A stretch of 64,000 nt of DNA from the NCBI RefSeq assembly GCF_002127585.1, contig NZ_NEGZ01000013.1, positions 1-64,000 of the forward strand. The letters are read 5' to 3'. The notes under the pieces are model-generated. The model worked only from the letters and a program-made list of their open reading frames with translations. It was not told where the DNA came from and did no database searches. This DNA is from Janthinobacterium sp. GW458P. GTDB lineage: Bacteria; Pseudomonadota; Gammaproteobacteria; Burkholderiales; Burkholderiaceae_D. The first letter of the stretch is position 1; the number at the start of each line of letters is the position of its first letter. This document shows positions 35,011 through 42,775 of this stretch, piece by piece. A program made the position numbers and the translations under genes.

Positions 35011-35751
35011 TCACTCCTCCTCGAACAACTGCTCCAGCCTGCGCGGGTAGTTATTCAAAAAATCGCGCGTCACGGCGTAGTGTTCCGTGTCTTCATAGGC
35101 CACCTCGTGGATGCCGCCGCCCGTAAACATGAGGATTTTCGCGTTCGGGTAGGCGAGTAAGATCGGCGAATGGGTGGCGATGATCAGCTGCGAGTCGTCC
35201 TGCACCAGCTGGTGGATCACGGACAATGCCGCCAGCTGGCGGCTGGGCGACAGGGCCGCCTCGGGTTCGTCCAGCAGATACAAGCCCTTGCCCCGCAGCT
35301 TGTTGATCAGGGTCGCCATGAACGCTTCGCCGTGCGACTGCGCGTGCAGCGACTTGCCGCCATAGCTTTCCAGGTATTCGGGCATGTCGTCCATATAGGT
35401 GGCGACATTGAAAAAGCTCTCGGCGCGCAGGAAATAGCTGTCGTCGGGCTTCTTGTAGCTCTTGCTCAGGCGCAAGTGCGCGTGCAGGCCCGATTCCTCG
35501 TCCGACGGCAGGGCGATGCGCACGTTGCGCGTGCCGCCATCCTTGCCGAAGCCCAGCCCCACGGCCAGCGCTTCGAGCATGGTCGACTTGCCGCTGCCGT
35601 TTTCGCCCACGAAAAACGTCACGTCGCGGTGGAAATCCATGTGCACGAAGTCGCGGATAGCGGGAATGGTGAACGGATAGTGATCCAGATCAACGACAGC
35701 ATCGGGGCGCAGCGTGGCGCTTTGCAGATACGGTTTTTTACTCAGCGACAT
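35011..35751 (-). CDS. AAA family ATPase (ABC/SMC-like, stand-alone)
   Basis: A 246-residue ATPase of the ABC/SMC type. Walker A is FFVGENGSGKSTML (about residue 47), the signature-like region is SHGEAFMATLI, Walker B is GLYLLDEPEAALS, and the switch histidine is in LIIATHSPILL. Members of this group (DUF2813/AAA_21-like) are cytoplasmic, and some are parts of defence or repair systems, while others are housekeeping. Here the gene stands alone, with no nuclease partner. The ATG at 35751 has GGAAG six bases upstream, favoured over 35763. Function unknown beyond ATP binding and hydrolysis. Confidence 0.9.
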   Translation of the reverse strand: MSLSKKPYLQSATLRPDAVVDLDHYPFTIPAIRDFVHMDFHRDVTFFVGENGSGKSTMLEALAVGLGFGKDGGTRNVRIALPSDEESGLHAHLRLSKSYKKPDDSYFLRAESFFNVATYMDDMPEYLESYGGKSLHAQSHGEAFMATLINKLRGKGLYLLDEPEAALSPSRQLAALSVIHQLVQDDSQLIIATHSPILLAYPNAKILMFTGGGIHEVAYEDTEHYAVTRDFLNNYPRRLEQLFEEE

Positions 35752-36049
35752 GAGCGCTTCCATGAATGACCCGCAGGCGGGCCGACAAGCACCAGTGTGG
35801 CGCAAATCGGGCAGGGGCGCCAGTAGGCGCGCCTGTCTTTGCCGCCGGGCTTGATTTCGGTGCCGGTTATTTCCATTTGGAAATGGTTTCCCCTTGACAG
35901 GCTGTGCCATTTGACAACAGCCGCACATCCCGCCGCTCGCGCAGCCGCGCGGCAGACGCGACGGATTCGCCTTGGGCGCCGCCTCGCACTATAATATCCG
36001 CTGCCATTCATGATCAACCGCACTCAGCTCAACTGGACTCTTCAAATTT

Positions 36050-37531
36050 ATGCATTACGTGTCTACCCGCGCTGACAAAGCGCCATCGAATCCGCAGCAA
36101 TTCTCCGACATCCTCCTGGGCGGCCTGGCCCCCGATGGCGGACTGTATCTCCCTGAACACTACCCGCAAGTCAGCGGTGCCGAGCTCAACGCCTGGCGCA
36201 CATTGTCGTATGCCGACCTGGCCTACGAAATCCTGAAGAAGTTCGCCACCGATATCCCGGCCGCGGACCTGAAGGCGCTGACGGCGAAAACCTATACCAA
36301 GGCAGTCTACAAGAACGCCCGCGCCGGCGAAAACGCGGCCGACATCACGCCGCTGCGCGTGCTCGAAGAAAGCCTCGTCAAGGGCGGATCGACCACTTTG
36401 ATGCTGCAGGCGCTGTCGAACGGCCCGACGCTGGCCTTCAAGGACATGGCCATGCAGCTGCTGGGCAACCTGTTCGAATACACGCTGGCCAAGACGGGCG
36501 CCGAACTCAATATCTTCGGCGCCACCTCGGGCGACACGGGCAGCGCGGCCGAATACGCGATGCGCGGCAAGCAGGGCATCCGCGTCTTCATGTTGTCGCC
36601 GCACAAGAAAATGAGCGCCTTCCAGACGGCGCAGATGTTCAGCCTGCAAGACCCGAACATCTACAACATCGCCGTCGAAGGCGTGTTCGACGACTGCCAG
36701 GACATGGTCAAGGCTGTGTCGAACGACCTGCCGTTCAAGGCGCAGCAGAAGATCGGCACCGTCAATTCCATCAACTGGGCGCGCGTCGTGGCGCAGGTCG
36801 TGTACTACTTCCGCGGCTACCTGGCGGCCACCACCAGCAATGAGCAGAAAGTGTCGTTTACGGTGCCGTCTGGCAACTTCGGCAATATCTGCGCCGGCCA
36901 TATCGCCCGCATGATGGGCTTGCCCATCTCGAAACTGGTGGCGGCGACGAATGAAAACGACGTGCTCGACGAATTCTTCCGCACGGGCGTCTACCGCGTG
37001 CGCAAGTCGGCCGAGACCTACCATACGAGCAGCCCGTCGATGGATATCTCGAAGGCGTCGAACTTCGAGCGCTTCGTCTACGACCTGGTGGGCCGCGACA
37101 GCGAGCGCGTGCGCGCCCTGTTCACGAAAGTGGAAACGCACGGCGGCTTCGACTTGTCCGGCAAGCCGGGCAGCGACGGCGACGAGTTCAAGCTGGTGGC
37201 CAGATATGGCTTCAAGTCGGGCAAGTCCACGCACCAGGACCGCCTCGACACCATCCGCGACGTGGCCGACGACTACGGCATCACCATCGACACGCACACG
37301 GCCGACGGCATCAAGGTGGCGCGCGAGCACCTGGAGCCGAACGTGCCGATGATCGTGCTGGAAACGGCGCTGGCGGCCAAGTTCAACGAAACCATCCTCG
37401 AAGCGCTGGGCGTGGACGCGGAACGGCCAAACGGCTTCGAAAACATCGAGGACTTGCCGCAGAAGTTTGTTGTGATGGGCACGGACGTGGAAAAAATGAA
37501 GGCGTACATCGCCGCCAATACGGGGCTGTGA
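36050..37531 (+). CDS. thrC: Threonine synthase
   Basis: A 493-residue PLP enzyme that converts O-phosphohomoserine to threonine. It starts with HYVSTRADKAPSNPQQFSDILLGGLAPDGGLY. The PLP lysine is in PTLAFKDMAMQLLG, and the phosphate-binding loop in ATSGDTGSAAEYAMRG. The sequence is the long (yeast-like) class. Its stop codon overlaps the first base of the moeA ATG (TGATG). The hom gene that often sits upstream is absent; an unrelated ATPase gene lies there on the other strand. Confidence 0.96.
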   Translation: MHYVSTRADKAPSNPQQFSDILLGGLAPDGGLYLPEHYPQVSGAELNAWRTLSYADLAYEILKKFATDIPAADLKALTAKTYTKAVYKNARAGENAADITPLRVLEESLVKGGSTTLMLQALSNGPTLAFKDMAMQLLGNLFEYTLAKTGAELNIFGATSGDTGSAAEYAMRGKQGIRVFMLSPHKKMSAFQTAQMFSLQDPNIYNIAVEGVFDDCQDMVKAVSNDLPFKAQQKIGTVNSINWARVVAQVVYYFRGYLAATTSNEQKVSFTVPSGNFGNICAGHIARMMGLPISKLVAATNENDVLDEFFRTGVYRVRKSAETYHTSSPSMDISKASNFERFVYDLVGRDSERVRALFTKVETHGGFDLSGKPGSDGDEFKLVARYGFKSGKSTHQDRLDTIRDVADDYGITIDTHTADGIKVAREHLEPNVPMIVLETALAAKFNETILEALGVDAERPNGFENIEDLPQKFVVMGTDVEKMKAYIAANTGL

Positions 37532-38757
37532 TGGGCGCGCCTATCGCAGAACGCAAGCCCATGCTGTCGGTGGCCGAGGCGCAAGCCTTCATGCTGGGCG
37601 CGGCGCGCCCCGTGACCGAGGTGGAGCTGGTCGACACCATGCGCGCCAACGGCCGCGTGCTGGCGGCCGCGCAGACGTCGACCCTGAACGTGCCCGAGCG
37701 CGACAACACGCAGATGGATGGCTATGCCGTGCGCGCGCAGGATTGCGCCAGCGGCGCGGCCAGCCTGCCCGTGTCGCAGCGCATCGCGGCCGGCCACGTG
37801 GGCCAGCCCCTGCAGCCGGGGACGGCGGCGCGCATCTTCACGGGCGCGCTGATCCCCGAAGGCGCCGATTGCGTCGTGATGCAGGAGCAGTGCAGCGTGC
37901 TTGACGGCGTGGTGACGGTCAACCACGTGCCGCAGGCGGGCGAATGGGTGCGCCGCCAGGGCGAGGATATCCGCGCCGGCGGCGTCATCCTCGGCGCGGG
38001 CCGGCGCCTGCGCAGCCAGGAAATGGGCCTGGCCGCATCCGTGGGCCTGGCGCAAGTGCCCGTGCTGCGCAAGCTGCGCGTGGCCGTGTTTTTCACGGGC
38101 GACGAGCTGGCCATGCCGGGTGAGCCTTTGGCGCCGGGCGCCGTCTACAACTCGAACCGCTTTACCTTGCGGGGACTGCTGGAAAACCTCGGCTGCGAGA
38201 TCACGGATCTGGGCATCGTGCCCGACAGCCTGGAAGCGACGCGCGCCGTGCTGCGCCAGGCGGCGCAGGGCAATGATCTGATCATCACCTCGGGCGGCGT
38301 GTCCGTGGGCGAGGAAGACCATATCAAGCCGGCCGTGGAAGCGGAAGGGCGGCTGAACATGTGGCAGATCGCCGTCAAGCCGGGCAAACCCCTGGCCTTC
38401 GGCGAAGTACGGGACGCCTTCTTTGTCGGCTTGCCCGGCAATCCTGTCTCCAGCTTTGTCACCTTTTTACTGTTCGTGCGCCCGTTCATTCTGCGCCTGC
38501 AGGGCGTGGCGGGCAATCTGGCGCCGCGCAGCTACCAGCTGCCGGCCGCGTTCGAGCGCCTGAAGGCGGACAAGCGCAACGAGTTTTTGCGCGCCAAGGT
38601 CAATGAGGACGGCGCGCTGGAACTGTTCGCCAACCAGAGTTCGGGCGTGCTGACGTCCACCGTGTGGGGCGACGGCTTGATCGACTGCCCGCCGGGACTG
38701 TCGATTGCGCGCGGCGACATGCTGCGCTTTATCCCGTTTAACGAATTGCTGTACTAA
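37531..38757 (+). CDS. moeA: Molybdopterin molybdenumtransferase
   Basis: A 408-residue protein that inserts molybdate into adenylylated molybdopterin, last step of the basic molybdenum cofactor. It shows the MoeA motifs NVPERDNTQMDGYAVRA, ARIFTGALIPEGADCVVMQE, VFFTGDELAMPGE and YNSNRFTLRGLL, and the MPT-binding TSGGVSVGEEDHIKP, then KPGKPLAFG and GLPGNPVSSFVTF. The ATG overlaps the thrC stop by one base. The next gene, moaD, follows after 10 bases. The pairing with thrC is a common beta-proteobacterial arrangement. Confidence 0.96.
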   Translation: MGAPIAERKPMLSVAEAQAFMLGAARPVTEVELVDTMRANGRVLAAAQTSTLNVPERDNTQMDGYAVRAQDCASGAASLPVSQRIAAGHVGQPLQPGTAARIFTGALIPEGADCVVMQEQCSVLDGVVTVNHVPQAGEWVRRQGEDIRAGGVILGAGRRLRSQEMGLAASVGLAQVPVLRKLRVAVFFTGDELAMPGEPLAPGAVYNSNRFTLRGLLENLGCEITDLGIVPDSLEATRAVLRQAAQGNDLIITSGGVSVGEEDHIKPAVEAEGRLNMWQIAVKPGKPLAFGEVRDAFFVGLPGNPVSSFVTFLLFVRPFILRLQGVAGNLAPRSYQLPAAFERLKADKRNEFLRAKVNEDGALELFANQSSGVLTSTVWGDGLIDCPPGLSIARGDMLRFIPFNELLY

Positions 38758-38767
38758 GGAAGTCTTG

Positions 38768-39022
38768 ATGAAGATCAATCTGCGTTTTTTTGCCAGCGTG
38801 CGCGAGCTGGTGGGCACGGCCCAGGAAGTGCTGGAAGTGGCCGGGCCGCTGACGGTGGGCGAGGTGCGAACCCTGCTGATCGCCCGCGGCGGCAACTGGG
38901 AACATGCGCTGGCGCAGGGCCGCGCGCTGCGCATGGCGCATAACCAGGTGATGTGCGATGCCGATGCCGTGATCGCTGAAGGCGACGAGGTGGCGTTCTT
39001 CCCGCCCGTGACGGGCGGCTGA
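38768..39022 (+). CDS. moaD: Molybdopterin synthase sulfur carrier subunit
   Basis: An 84-residue ubiquitin-fold protein ending in the required Gly-Gly (PPVTGG). The C-terminus is adenylated and thiolated, and delivers sulfur to precursor Z within molybdopterin synthase. Typical segments are INLRFFASVRELVG and EGDEVAFFPPVTGG. The ATG at 38768 lies 10 bases after the moeA stop and has AAGG/AGG ahead. MoaE, its partner, is not in the window. A strong terminator follows at 39041. Confidence 0.94.
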   Translation: MKINLRFFASVRELVGTAQEVLEVAGPLTVGEVRTLLIARGGNWEHALAQGRALRMAHNQVMCDADAVIAEGDEVAFFPPVTGG

Positions 39023-39040
39023 TCCCGCTTTTCAAACAAG

Positions 39041-39070
39041 ACGGCCACTTCATCGAAGTGGCCGTTTTTT
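39041..39070. terminator. Bidirectional terminator between moaD and the small membrane gene
   Basis: An eleven-base stem ACGGCCACTTC/GAAGTGGCCGT with a three-base loop and six T at the right side. It ends the moaD transcript and overlaps the stop of the convergent 77-residue gene. Confidence 0.9.
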
Positions 39071-39303
39071 CATGGCGACCTGGTTTTCGGCTTGTTCCCG
39101 TCGCAGGCGGCGCAGGCGACAGCCTTGCGGTAGCGCCAGTATTTCGAACCGATGAAGATGGCCGACGCCACCAGCGACCAGGCCAGAGCGCTGAGGATGT
39201 CGGCCTGGCTGGTCGTGCCCTTGCTGTATTCGACCACCGTCAGGATGATGAATAAGATCGAACTGGCCAGCAAATAGCGGGAAATCCAGAATCCTGCGCC
39301 CAT
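39070..39303 (-). CDS. Small membrane protein, 77 residues
   Basis: A short protein with two hydrophobic helices (ISRYLLASSILFIILTVVEY and ILSALAWSLVASAIFIGSKYW) and a basic tail with a cysteine pair (ACAACDGNKPKTRSP). The ATG at 39303 has a good AAGGAG seven bases upstream, and the gene is therefore likely real. The C-terminal CxxC may bind a metal, but this is an inference. I do not recognise a family. Confidence 0.7.
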   Translation of the reverse strand: MGAGFWISRYLLASSILFIILTVVEYSKGTTSQADILSALAWSLVASAIFIGSKYWRYRKAVACAACDGNKPKTRSP

Positions 39304-39468
39304 GTGTTTCTCCTTTTGTCGTCGCGTTGTCGCGTGAAGTTGCAGCGCTGATCGCTGCGGCACGTCCGCGCAGTATGCCTCATTTTTGGGCGAGATCGCC
39401 ATCGGCGGGCCATGTCCGGCCCAATCTCGACTAAAATGCCGGGGTTTTCACCGTCTTCCCAGCCTGCC

Positions 39469-40710
39469 ATGACCAACTCCAGTTCCCCTCCGTTTCACAT
39501 CGCCGTCATCGGCGGCGGCCCCGCCGGCCTGATGGCCGCCCAGGCGGCCAGCGAGCAGGGGGCGAGGGTGGAGCTGTTCGACGCCATGCCGTCCGTCGGC
39601 CGCAAATTCCTGCTGGCGGGGCGCGGCGGCATGAACATCACGCACGCGGAAGGCTACCAGGCCTTCGTCTCGCGTTATGGCCGGCAGGCGCAGCGCGTGA
39701 AGCCGGCGCTGGACCAGTTCGGCCCGCAAAAGGTGCGCGACTGGGTGCACGGCCTGGGCGTCGATACCTTCGTCGGCTCGTCGAACCGCGTCTTCCCGAC
39801 CGACATGAAGGCGGCGCCCCTGCTGCGGGCCTGGCTGCACCGTTTGCGCGAAGCGGGCGTGCAATTTCACATGCGCCACCGCTGGACGGGCTGGCAGGAC
39901 GGCCTGCTGGCCTTCGCCACGCCGGACGGCGAGCGTCTGTGCCGTTTTGACGCCGTGATCCTGGCGCTGGGCGGGGGCAGCTGGGCGCGCCTCGGTTCCG
40001 ACGGCGCCTGGGTGCCGCTGCTGCGAGGGCAGGGCGTGGCCGTGCAGGCGCTGGCGCCGGCCAATTGCGGCTTCGACGTGGACTGGAGCGCGCATTTCAG
40101 CAGCCGCCATGCGGGCGAGCCGCTGGCGACGGTGGCCATTTCGGCGCGCGACATCGATGGCTGCATGATCAAGCGCCAGGGCCAGTTCGTCATCACGGCG
40201 GGCGGCGTCGAGGGCAGCCTGATTTATGCCTTGTCGGCCGCCCTGCGCGAGCAGATTGCGCGCGACGGCCACGCCACCATCTGGCTCGACCTGGCGCCAG
40301 ACCACAGCCATGAGCGCGTATTCGAGGAAGTGACGCGCCCGCGCGGCGCCCGCTCCATGTCCAGCCATTTGCAAAGCCGGCTGGGCATCAAAGGGGTGAA
40401 ATCGGGCCTGCTGCGCGAATGCCTGAGCGCGGCCGACTTCGCCGACGAGGCCAGGCTGGCGGCCGCCATCAAGCTGCTGCCCGTCACGCTCAAGCGCCCG
40501 CGCCCCATCGATGAAGCCATCAGCAGCGCCGGCGGCGTGGATTTCGACGGCGTCAAAGGCAGCATGCTGCGCGCCATGCCGGGCGTGTTCGTGGCCGGGG
40601 AAATGCTGGACTGGGAAGCGCCCACGGGCGGCTACCTGCTGACGGCCTGCCTGGCGCAAGGCAAGGCGGCCGGCGAGCAGGCGGTCAGTTGGCTGGACGG
40701 GAATTTTTGA
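39469..40710 (+). CDS. HI0933/YhiN-like NAD(P)/FAD-dependent flavoprotein
   Basis: A 413-residue FAD-binding oxidoreductase of the BaiN/HI0933 group (TIGR03862-like). The FAD Rossmann motif is HIAVIGGGPAGLMAAQAA, followed by SVGRKFLLAGRGGMNITHAE, which is diagnostic for the family. Further motifs are GSSNRVFPTDMKAAPLLRAW, ALGGGSWARLGSDG and the C-terminal GVDFDGVKGSMLRAMPGVFVAGEMLDWEAPTGGY (given here as landmarks). BaiN relatives act on bile acids, but the role of most members is unknown. It starts at ATG 39469 and reads toward an intergenic dyad element. Confidence 0.9.
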   Translation: MTNSSSPPFHIAVIGGGPAGLMAAQAASEQGARVELFDAMPSVGRKFLLAGRGGMNITHAEGYQAFVSRYGRQAQRVKPALDQFGPQKVRDWVHGLGVDTFVGSSNRVFPTDMKAAPLLRAWLHRLREAGVQFHMRHRWTGWQDGLLAFATPDGERLCRFDAVILALGGGSWARLGSDGAWVPLLRGQGVAVQALAPANCGFDVDWSAHFSSRHAGEPLATVAISARDIDGCMIKRQGQFVITAGGVEGSLIYALSAALREQIARDGHATIWLDLAPDHSHERVFEEVTRPRGARSMSSHLQSRLGIKGVKSGLLRECLSAADFADEARLAAAIKLLPVTLKRPRPIDEAISSAGGVDFDGVKGSMLRAMPGVFVAGEMLDWEAPTGGYLLTACLAQGKAAGEQAVSWLDGNF

Positions 40711-40741
40711 AATTACAACAGCATTTGATCGTTAGCGCCAC

Positions 40742-40874
40742 GACGCTGTTCACAATCGTAGCGAGCGGCCCCGAGTTGTGGCTGAGAAGCGCAGCTGTAC
40801 TGAATACGGGGCCGCCGAGGCAGCGAGCATCGCCAGCCGCACGTCACGCCGCGCAGTAGATTGTGAGCTGCGTC
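40742..40874. repeat. Nested inverted-repeat element between convergent genes
   Basis: An outer dyad pairs GACGCTGTTCACAATC (40742-40757) with GATTGTGAGCTGCGTC (40859-40874), 14 of 16 positions complementary. An inner perfect eight-base stem pairs CGGCCCCG (40766-40773) with CGGGGCCG (40807-40814). The element fills the gap between the flavoprotein stop and the GIN-domain gene stop. It resembles a BIME-type or MITE-derived repeat and could fold in the mRNA 3' ends. Confidence 0.6.
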
Positions 40875-40878
40875 ATCA

Positions 40879-41685
40879 TCAATGCCAGATGATGTCGCCT
40901 GAACCGCTCTTTTGCGCATCGCGCTGGCGCGGGTTGCCGTGGACGTGGATGTCGCCGCTGCCGCGCAGGGTCAGGTTGGCGGCGTCGCGCACGAAGACGG
41001 TGCTCTGGCCCGAGCCTTGCAGGCTGACGCTGGCCTTGTCGGCCGCCAGATGCTCGGCGTCGATATCGCCCGAACCGCTCAGGTCGGCGCGCAGGAATTT
41101 CGTGTTGCCGCTGGCGGCCAGGCGGCCGGAACCCACCATTTCCAGCACCACGCTGTCGCTGTTGCCGGCATTGATGTCGAGGTCGCCACTGCCGTTGACG
41201 GTGGCGGCAACCTGCTTGTAGCGTCCGGTGAAGCTGACGTTGCCTGAACCCATTAATTCCAAAATAAAACTATCGCCGGAAAAACCCGTGATCTTGCTGT
41301 CGCCATTGCCGTGTACGTCCACGCGGACGAGGGCCGGCAGCACCAGTTCCACCTGCAGCGGCTGGCGGTGGTGGAACAGCATGCCTTTCGGGCCGATATG
41401 CAGGGTCGTGCCGTCCTGCGTCGTATCGACGTTCGACAGCAGGCGTTGCTCGCCGCTCACTTTCAGCGACGGCGTGGCGCCGCGCCGCAGCACCAGGTCG
41501 ATGGGGCCGGCCAGGTCGATGCTGGTGATGCTGGCGGAAACGGGCCGGGTATCGCTGCGCACGGCGCGCCCCGCCGCGCTGCTGGGGCTGCTGATGCCCT
41601 TGGCGCGCAGCGCCGCATATGACATGGCGATCAGCACCAGGGCCAGCAGGAACATGGACAAGCCTACTTTGAATAAGCGTTTCAT
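40879..41685 (-). CDS. GIN domain protein (DUF2807), membrane anchored
   Basis: A 268-residue protein with an N-terminal hydrophobic anchor (LFKVGLSMFLLALVLIAMSYAAL). A right-handed beta-helix-type GIN domain is made of repeating Gly-Ser-Gly-Asp turns (HGNGDSKITG, MGSGNVSF, NGSGDLDI, VGSGRLAAS, SGSGDIDAE, QGSGQSTV, RGSGDIHV, SGSGDIIW). The domain faces the periplasm, and the family name comes from an adhesin-head-like fold. The HAAS-domain gene upstream (10 bases before its ATG) and a 51-residue peptide are cotranscribed. Role unknown, though GIN/HAAS clusters are common. Confidence 0.88.
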   Translation of the reverse strand: MKRLFKVGLSMFLLALVLIAMSYAALRAKGISSPSSAAGRAVRSDTRPVSASITSIDLAGPIDLVLRRGATPSLKVSGEQRLLSNVDTTQDGTTLHIGPKGMLFHHRQPLQVELVLPALVRVDVHGNGDSKITGFSGDSFILELMGSGNVSFTGRYKQVAATVNGSGDLDINAGNSDSVVLEMVGSGRLAASGNTKFLRADLSGSGDIDAEHLAADKASVSLQGSGQSTVFVRDAANLTLRGSGDIHVHGNPRQRDAQKSGSGDIIWH

Positions 41686-41695
41686 GGCAGCCTTT

Positions 41696-42472
41696 CTAGT
41701 GACCCTTGAGCAGGGAGATATTCATGGCGATGTAGCGCTTGATGCCGATCAAGGTGTATCGCGTGACCACCAGGCTGAGCAGGAAGATGGCGATGCCGCC
41801 CAGCAGCATGCCCATGCCGAACACGGTTTGCGTCGTGCGCGCATCGCGGTCCATGTCCGTCGAGATGCGGATGCCGCCGCCGGCCAGCGCTTCGGCCCGC
41901 TCCATCACGCGCGATGAGGCGCCCGGCGCGTCGGCGTCGCCCCTGGTGGGCAGGGGCACATGATTCACTTCGATGCCCGCGTCGCCGATGGTGATGCGCG
42001 TTTCGCGCCGCTCGCCCCCCTCGTCGTCGTGGACCAGCATATGGCGCAGGGGGCCGTCGAGCACCAGTTCGTTGGCGCCGGACAGGCCGCTGGCCGTGAT
42101 GGCGATGCCGGCCAGGTAAAAGCTCAGGCCGACGGCGTACAGGGTGGCCAGCAGGGCCGCGTAGACGGCGGCCGGCACCACCATGAAGAGGTTGAAGATG
42201 GCCAGGCCCACCAGCGAGACGAGCAGGCGCAGCAGGTTGACGGGGGTTTTCTTCTGCTCGAAGGCCTGGCGGTGGGTGTTGCTGCGCAAGGTCAGGGCGA
42301 TCTTTTTCGGGTCGCCCAGCTCCTGGGCAATCTCCTGCTCGCTGCGGCCCGCCGCCGCGCCTTCGATGAAGGTCTGTTCGTAGTAATCGAGCGTCTTGGC
42401 CACCAGGTCCGGTGGCAAGCCCGCCAGCGCGCGCCGCAGCGCGTCGAGATAGTCTTGTTTATGCATGGTCAT
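41696..42472 (-). CDS. HAAS domain membrane protein (DUF1700-like)
   Basis: A 258-residue membrane protein that starts with a HAAS (helical and membrane-spanning signalling) domain, YLDALRRALAGLPPD followed by IAQELGDPKKIA. Hydrophobic segments follow at VNLLRLLVSLVGLAIFNLFMV, PAAVYAALLATLYAVGLSFYLAG and MGMLLGGIAIFLLSLVV. A soluble loop with EINHVPLPTRGDADAPG-like sequence lies between them. In other bacteria these proteins are controlled by PadR regulators and pair with GIN proteins, as here, but no PadR gene is visible. ATG 42472 is chosen; 42466 is also possible. Confidence 0.85.
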   Translation of the reverse strand: MTMHKQDYLDALRRALAGLPPDLVAKTLDYYEQTFIEGAAAGRSEQEIAQELGDPKKIALTLRSNTHRQAFEQKKTPVNLLRLLVSLVGLAIFNLFMVVPAAVYAALLATLYAVGLSFYLAGIAITASGLSGANELVLDGPLRHMLVHDDEGGERRETRITIGDAGIEVNHVPLPTRGDADAPGASSRVMERAEALAGGGIRISTDMDRDARTTQTVFGMGMLLGGIAIFLLSLVVTRYTLIGIKRYIAMNISLLKGH

Positions 42473-42495
42473 GGTATCCGGTCGCTGGCGCCGCG

Positions 42496-42651
42496 TCAGC
42501 CGACTGCCGGCAGCAGCATGCCCGCCTGGCTCAGCAGCATCGGCGCCTGCCGCCCTTGCTGGCCATCGGCCACGATGAACACGGCCAGCGCCACGCCGGC
42601 CAGCAGCGCAACGGTGATCAAGCCGGTTTTCAGGTGGGGGATGGTGTGCAT
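42496..42651 (-). CDS. 51-residue membrane peptide in the HAAS/GIN operon
   Basis: A small protein with one hydrophobic helix (LITVALLAGVALAVFIV) behind a short N-terminus, followed by a polar segment with DGQQGRQAPML. AGGAA lies five bases ahead of the ATG at 42651, and the stop is 24 bases upstream of the HAAS gene, so it heads the operon. Such short single-helix proteins can regulate or assemble with larger membrane partners, but here the role is unknown. Not recognised as a known family. Confidence 0.65.
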   Translation of the reverse strand: MHTIPHLKTGLITVALLAGVALAVFIVADGQQGRQAPMLLSQAGMLLPAVG

Positions 42652-42775
42652 GGCGTTCCTCGTGGCAATTGGTTTGTCGATGATCAAACTGTACCCAGGT
42701 GGCGGCCGCCGCACCAGCACGGTGCGACAGAATGCACTTTGCTGGGGCCCAGCGGCAACCGGGCACGATGCACCG

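Noticed and set aside
35011-35751. Retron- or Gabija-like defence system around the AAA ATPase
   Set aside because: The ATPase has no nuclease, reverse transcriptase or helicase partner nearby; flanking genes are sdaA and thrC.
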